NCBI RefSeq assembly: GCF_012863495.1
Contig: NZ_JAAVJL010000004.1
Location: 275,644-339,643, forward strand
Length of the DNA: 64,000 bases
DNA from: Pseudanabaena yagii GIHE-NHR1
GTDB taxonomy: Bacteria > Cyanobacteriota > Cyanobacteriia > Pseudanabaenales > Pseudanabaenaceae
Direction of reading: 5' to 3'
The position numbers were made by a program, and so were the translations under genes. How positions within the stretch are numbered: the first letter of the stretch is position 1; the number at the start of each line of letters is the position of its first letter. Positions 60,268-64,000 of the stretch are shown one piece after another. A model generated the notes under the pieces. The model did no database searches and was not told where the DNA came from. It was given only the letters and a program-made list of their open reading frames with translations.

Positions 60268-61038
60268 ATGATTAAAGCTGTAATTTTAGCAGGTGGATTA
60301 GGTACAAGACTTAGTGAAGAAACTCACTTAAAGCCTAAGCCTATGGTTGAGATTGGTGGCAAACCAATTTTATGGCATATTATGAAAACTTACTCTGCCT
60401 ATGGAGTTAATGATTTCATTATTTGCTGCGGCTACAAAGGCTATGTGATTAAAGAGTATTTTGCCAACTATTTTCTGCATATGTCTGATGTTACTTTTGA
60501 TATGCAATCTAATCAGATGGAAGTACATCACAAGAAAGCAGAACCTTGGCGAGTTACTTTAGTTGATACTGGCGAAGAAACGCTTACAGGAGGGAGATTG
60601 GCAAGAGTTAAAACATATGTTGGTAATGAAACCTTTTGTTTTACCTATGGCGATGGTGTTAGTAACGTTAATATTCGCGAATTAATTACTTTTCATCAAC
60701 AACAAAATCATCTTGCTACGGTTACAGCAGTGCAGCCACCTGGACGTTATGGCAATATCAATATCGATCAAGGTTTAGTTTTGAATTTTCAGGAAAAACC
60801 TCAAGGTGACGGTGGCTGGATTAATGGGGGATATTTTGTTTTAGAGCCAGCAGTTTTTAACTTTTTAGAAGGGGATCAAACTAGTTGGGAGGGACAAACC
60901 CTACCAACCATTGCTCAAAAACAAGAATTGGCAGCTTTTAATCACTACGGTTTTTGGCAAGCAATGGATACATTGCGGGATAAAAACTACCTAGAAGAAT
61001 TATGGAACTCAGGTAATGCTCCGTGGAAGGTATGGTAA
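60268..61038 (+). CDS. rfbF: Glucose-1-phosphate cytidylyltransferase
   Basis: RfbF makes CDP-glucose, the first step of CDP-6-deoxyhexose pathways. The protein shows KAVILAGGLGTRLSEET, KPKPMVEIGGKPILWHIM, the metal-binding FTYGDGVSNVN, and WINGGYFVLEP. Family members start just before the KAVILAGG strand, so ATG 60268 (256 residues) is chosen. An in-frame ATG at 60235 would add 11 residues but lies only eight bases after a hairpin. The stop overlaps the rfbG start (TAATG). Confidence 0.94.
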   Translation: MIKAVILAGGLGTRLSEETHLKPKPMVEIGGKPILWHIMKTYSAYGVNDFIICCGYKGYVIKEYFANYFLHMSDVTFDMQSNQMEVHHKKAEPWRVTLVDTGEETLTGGRLARVKTYVGNETFCFTYGDGVSNVNIRELITFHQQQNHLATVTAVQPPGRYGNINIDQGLVLNFQEKPQGDGGWINGGYFVLEPAVFNFLEGDQTSWEGQTLPTIAQKQELAAFNHYGFWQAMDTLRDKNYLEELWNSGNAPWKVW

Positions 61039-62114
61039 TGACTCCAGAGTTTTGGCAAGGTAAGAAAGTTTTTATCACTGGACATACGGGTTTTAAAGGC
61101 AGTTGGCTTTCACTATGGTTACAAACACTTGGAAGTGAGGTAATTGGCTATAGTTTGCCTGCTCCTACTAATCCATGTTTATTTGATTTGGCAAAAGTAG
61201 GAGATCGCATGATTTCCATAGTTGGCGATATCCGCGATCTCCATCATCTTGCACAGGTGATGAAAACCTATCAGCCAGATATAGTCATCCACATGGCAGC
61301 CCAAGCTTTAGTCCGTGAGTCATATAAAAATCCCGTAGACACTTATGCTGTTAATGTTATGGGAACTGTGAATATGTTAGAGGCAGCTCGACAAGTCAAT
61401 AGCATTAAAGCAATTGTCAATGTGACTTCTGATAAATGCTATGACAATCAAGAATGGGTTTGGGGATACCGTGAGTCAGAAGCTATGGGCGGTTACGATC
61501 CCTATAGTAGTAGTAAAGGTTGCTCAGAATTAGTAACTACTGCCTATCGCAATTCTTTCTTTCATCCCAAAGACTATGCTCAGCATGGCGTGGGGATAGC
61601 GACAGCTCGTGCAGGCAATGTAATTGGAGGCGGAGATTGGGCAAGCGATCGCCTCATACCCGACATCTTGAGAGCTTGGCAATCTGGACAAAAAGTTGTA
61701 ATTCGTTATCCTCAAGCCATACGACCTTGGCAGCATGTACTCGAACCTTTATCTGGGTATCTCACTTTAGGAGAGAGGTTATATAAAGACGGGATAGTAT
61801 ATGGTGGATCATGGAATTTTGGTCCTAATGAATCTGACACCAAAACAGTAGGATGGATTGTGGAACAGATGGCAAATTTATGGGGAGGAAATGCAGGTTG
61901 GATCGCAGAAAATACACCCCAACTCCATGAAGCTCATTACTTAAAGTTGGATTGCTCAAAAGCACGAAGTTTATTAAGATGGCATCCAAGATTAGATGTG
62001 AATAATGCTTTGACTTGGTTAGTGAATTGGACTAAGTCTTTAGAGACTAGTGCTGATATGAGAGATATCACAATTGATCAAATTAAACAATTTATGCTTT
62101 TAGAAGCATCTTAA
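61038..62114 (+). CDS. rfbG: CDP-glucose 4,6-dehydratase
   Basis: This SDR enzyme converts CDP-glucose to CDP-4-keto-6-deoxyglucose. The 358-residue protein shows KKVFITGHTGFKGSWLSLWL (NAD-binding), VIHMAAQALVRESYKNPV, NVTSDKCY, the catalytic Tyr-x3-Lys in DPYSSSKGCSELV, and RPWQHVLEPLSGYL. ATG 61038 has a GGAAGG ribosome site seven bases upstream and overlaps the rfbF stop. An earlier in-frame ATG at 61023 lies inside rfbF. Confidence 0.95.
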   Translation: MTPEFWQGKKVFITGHTGFKGSWLSLWLQTLGSEVIGYSLPAPTNPCLFDLAKVGDRMISIVGDIRDLHHLAQVMKTYQPDIVIHMAAQALVRESYKNPVDTYAVNVMGTVNMLEAARQVNSIKAIVNVTSDKCYDNQEWVWGYRESEAMGGYDPYSSSKGCSELVTTAYRNSFFHPKDYAQHGVGIATARAGNVIGGGDWASDRLIPDILRAWQSGQKVVIRYPQAIRPWQHVLEPLSGYLTLGERLYKDGIVYGGSWNFGPNESDTKTVGWIVEQMANLWGGNAGWIAENTPQLHEAHYLKLDCSKARSLLRWHPRLDVNNALTWLVNWTKSLETSADMRDITIDQIKQFMLLEAS

Positions 62115-62166
62115 AATTGGCTTTCAATAAATTGCAATAAATCAAGAAATTAGAAGTTAAAGGGTT

Positions 62167-63402
62167 ATGACCAAAGCACAATGTAGGTTTTGTAAAACTG
62201 ATTTGAAACACTCTTTTGTTGATTTGGGTATGTCGCCTTTATCTAACTCATATCTCAAAGCTGAGCAATTAAACCAATCAGAAAAATTCTATCCTTTACA
62301 TACTTATGTATGTTCAAAATGCCTGTTAATACAGTTAGAAGAATTTGAATCTCCCGATCATATTTTTAGTGATTACGCTTATTTTTCTTCCTATTCCAAT
62401 AGCTGGTTAAAGCATTGCCAGCAATATACAAACTTAATGATCGAAAAATTTAGCCTGAGTCAGTCGAGCCAAGTTATAGAGATCGCTAGTAATGATGGCT
62501 ATCTGTTGCAATATTTTCACAATCAGCAGATTCCTGTCTTAGGCATAGAGCCTGCGGTAAACGTGGCAAAGGTGGCGATCGCGAAGGGAATTAATACCAC
62601 AGTTAAATTCTTCGGCGTTGCCACTGCTCAAGAATTAGTTTCCCAAGCTCAACAGGCGGATTTGTTATTAGGAAATAATGTGTTAGCCCATGTTCCTGAT
62701 ATTAATGATTTTGTGGCAGGGATGCAAATTGCTTTAAAACCTGATGGCGTAATTACGATGGAGTTTCCCCACTTATTACAACTGATTAACCAAAATCAAT
62801 TCGATACAATTTACCACGAGCATTTTTCTTATCTTTCTTTAATTGCAGTTTCGCAGATCTTTGCTGCCCATGATTTGACTATATTTGATGTGGAAGAACT
62901 GCCTACCCATGGCGGTTCCTTGAGGATTTATGCTAAACATCACGATAATCATCAACTAACCATTAGCGATCGCTTAATTGCTTTACAGGAGAAAGAAAAA
63001 GATGCAGGTTTAGATCAAGTCCAAACCTATTTGAAATTTAGTGAACAGGTAATTGCCTCCAAGCATAAGCTCTTGAGCTTTTTAATCGATATTAAACGCA
63101 GTGGCAAAACCATTGTGGGTTATGGTGCTCCCGCTAAGGGTAATACTCTCTTAAACTATTGCGGTATTCGTGGAGATTTTCTTGATTACACCTGCGATCG
63201 CAGTCCCCACAAACAAGGACTATTTCTACCTGGAACGCACATTCCTATCTATGCTCCTGAACAAATCCAAGTCACTAAACCCGACTATGTTCTGATTTTG
63301 CCTTGGAACCTCAAAGAAGAAATTCAAGAACAGCTTGCCTATATTCGTCAATGGGATGGCAAATTTATTGTGCCAATTCCAGAGGTTGAGGTTTTAGAAT
63401 GA
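62167..63402 (+). CDS. C-methyltransferase acting on nucleotide sugars (NovU/TylC3 type)
   Basis: The 411-residue protein has the zinc-binding N-terminal domain of the sugar C-methyltransferase group (CRFCKTDLKHSFVDLGMSPLSN, CSKCLLIQLE). A SAM-binding domain follows (VIEIASNDGYLLQYF, GIEPAVNVAKVA, NNVLAHVPDINDFV), then the catalytic EHFSYLSL and C-terminal GYGAPAKGNTLLNYC. NovU, TylC3 and EvaC put a methyl on C3 or C5 of a 4-keto-6-deoxysugar. Placed after rfbF/rfbG, this predicts a branched CDP-sugar. Its stop overlaps the epimerase start (ATGA). Confidence 0.88.
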   Translation: MTKAQCRFCKTDLKHSFVDLGMSPLSNSYLKAEQLNQSEKFYPLHTYVCSKCLLIQLEEFESPDHIFSDYAYFSSYSNSWLKHCQQYTNLMIEKFSLSQSSQVIEIASNDGYLLQYFHNQQIPVLGIEPAVNVAKVAIAKGINTTVKFFGVATAQELVSQAQQADLLLGNNVLAHVPDINDFVAGMQIALKPDGVITMEFPHLLQLINQNQFDTIYHEHFSYLSLIAVSQIFAAHDLTIFDVEELPTHGGSLRIYAKHHDNHQLTISDRLIALQEKEKDAGLDQVQTYLKFSEQVIASKHKLLSFLIDIKRSGKTIVGYGAPAKGNTLLNYCGIRGDFLDYTCDRSPHKQGLFLPGTHIPIYAPEQIQVTKPDYVLILPWNLKEEIQEQLAYIRQWDGKFIVPIPEVEVLE

Positions 63403-63932
63403 AGTTTCTAGAAACTAAGCTCAAGGGAGCTTATATTATTCGATTAGAACCAATTATTGATCACCGTGGTTTCTTTGCGCGATCATGGTGCGAACAAGAG
63501 TTTCGCGATCACGGACTAAACTCAAACTTAGTGCAATGTAATATTTCTTTTAATATCAAAAAAGGCACTTTACGGGGTATGCATTATCAAGTAAAGCCCC
63601 ATGAAGAAGCCAAACTAGTTAGATGTACTCAAGGTGCAATTTATGATGTGATTATTGATCTTCGTGCTGACTCGCCAACTTTTAAAAAATGGTTTGCAGT
63701 TGAGCTAAGTGCTACTAATCGTCAAATGCTCTATATACCTGAAGGCTTTGCCCACGGGTTCCAAACCTTAGAAGATAATACTGAAGTTTTTTATCAGATG
63801 TCAGAGTTTTATCATCCAACAGGAGCGCGAGGTATTCGCTGGGATGACCCAGTATTTCAAGTAGAATGGCAGCTAGAAAATAAAATCATTTCAGAGCGAG
63901 ACCTGTCTTATTCTTTTTGGCAAGATGACTAG
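63399..63932 (+). CDS. RfbC-like sugar 3,5-epimerase family protein
   Basis: The 177-residue cupin is of the dTDP-4-dehydrorhamnose 3,5-epimerase family. Catalytic His H62 is in TLRGMHYQ, KLVRCTQGAIYDVIIDLR follows, then YIPEGFAHGFQTLED, and the C-terminal RGIRWDDPVFQVEW. There is no RmlA/B/D gene here, so the substrate is more likely the CDP-4-keto sugar made by the genes upstream than dTDP-glucose derivatives. A 4-base overlap with the methyltransferase points to tight coupling. Confidence 0.87.
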   Translation: MKFLETKLKGAYIIRLEPIIDHRGFFARSWCEQEFRDHGLNSNLVQCNISFNIKKGTLRGMHYQVKPHEEAKLVRCTQGAIYDVIIDLRADSPTFKKWFAVELSATNRQMLYIPEGFAHGFQTLEDNTEVFYQMSEFYHPTGARGIRWDDPVFQVEWQLENKIISERDLSYSFWQDD

Positions 63933-63951
63933 CATGGAGGCTATACAAATT

Positions 63952-64000
63952 ATGACGACTTTGTATGAACAAGATTTTGCCCTGTGGTCAGAAAAGATGG
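63952..64000 (+). CDS. DUF29 family protein (5' part)
   Basis: Only the first 16 codons are in the window, reading MTTLYEQDFALWSEKM. This is the invariant opening of DUF29 proteins, which are abundant in cyanobacteria and of unknown role. An AGCATGGAGG stretch lies 13 bases upstream and may give a weak ribosome site. The call depends on a short segment, but the match to the family start is distinctive. Confidence 0.75.
   Translation, partial: MTTLYEQDFALWSEKM

Noticed and set aside
1..64000. tRNA, rRNA, transposase and prophage genes
   Set aside because: Scanned by eye on both strands and none recognised; a covariance-model search would be needed to rule out small RNAs.

Overview
The window reads as a stretch of cyanobacterial chromosome. 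The octamer GCGATCGC (HIP1) and its core recur throughout both coding and non-coding DNA. The gene set is typically cyanobacterial: an SbtA/SbtB bicarbonate module, a CruA/CruP-type lycopene cyclase, a CPP1-like protein, a DevA-type ATPase, an ATP synthase gamma subunit with the photosynthetic insertion, and Uma2 and DUF29 proteins. A Pseudanabaena-like filamentous lineage would fit, but I cannot fix the genus by eye. I saw no rRNA, tRNA, phage, transposase or CRISPR array.

Layout. 1-4100: 3' end of hisF, nadE, a CPP1-like J-type protein and a Uma2 nuclease. 4.4-9.5 kb: sbtA, sbtB-like gene, a BlaI/M56-protease pair resembling the copper-responsive PetRP, a J-domain/TPR protein and a retropepsin-like protease. 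9.6-21.4 kb: a two-RCK potassium channel, purS-purQ-sixA, rpe, a PiT phosphate permease, mreBCD, an SRPBCC protein, a Fur regulator and an RlmI-type methyltransferase. 21.4-28.7 kb: a frameshifted Uma2 gene, a TPR protein, an M16 peptidase, an AAA ATPase plus DUF4276 pair (the best candidate for an undescribed, probably defence-type, system) and the CruA-like gene. 28.7-46.5 kb: signal transduction (REC-PAS, MASE1 hybrid kinase, PAS-GGDEF-EAL, two REC-kinases) mixed with ABC-F, glycosyltransferases, thiG, atpG and mltA. 46.8-57.6 kb: small and accessory genes, including phzF-like, two paralogous lipoproteins, pyrC, a type II restriction-modification pair, scpB, a PD-(D/E)XK-like protein, HigBA and an orphan devA. 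57.7-64.0 kb: a surface-polysaccharide cluster (Wzt-like ATPase, radical SAM/SPASM protein, rfbF, rfbG, a C-methyltransferase, an RfbC-like epimerase) that points to a CDP-linked, probably C-methylated 6-deoxyhexose. It is followed by the start of a DUF29 gene.

The most striking non-coding signal is structural. Nearly every intergenic gap, including many between divergent genes where no terminator is needed, holds one long near-perfect palindrome. The arms are unrelated from locus to locus, but the apex is very often GC-NNN-GC. Overlaid on this are a small inverted-repeat element of about 95 bp with ATATAGCG ends (three copies), a 64-bp dispersed palindrome (two copies in opposite orientation), a GTGGCGCAC palindrome family (three copies), and two loci (uma2 at 3.2-3.4 kb, mreD at 16.3-16.5 kb) where the last codons of a gene and its hairpin have been tandemly copied downstream.
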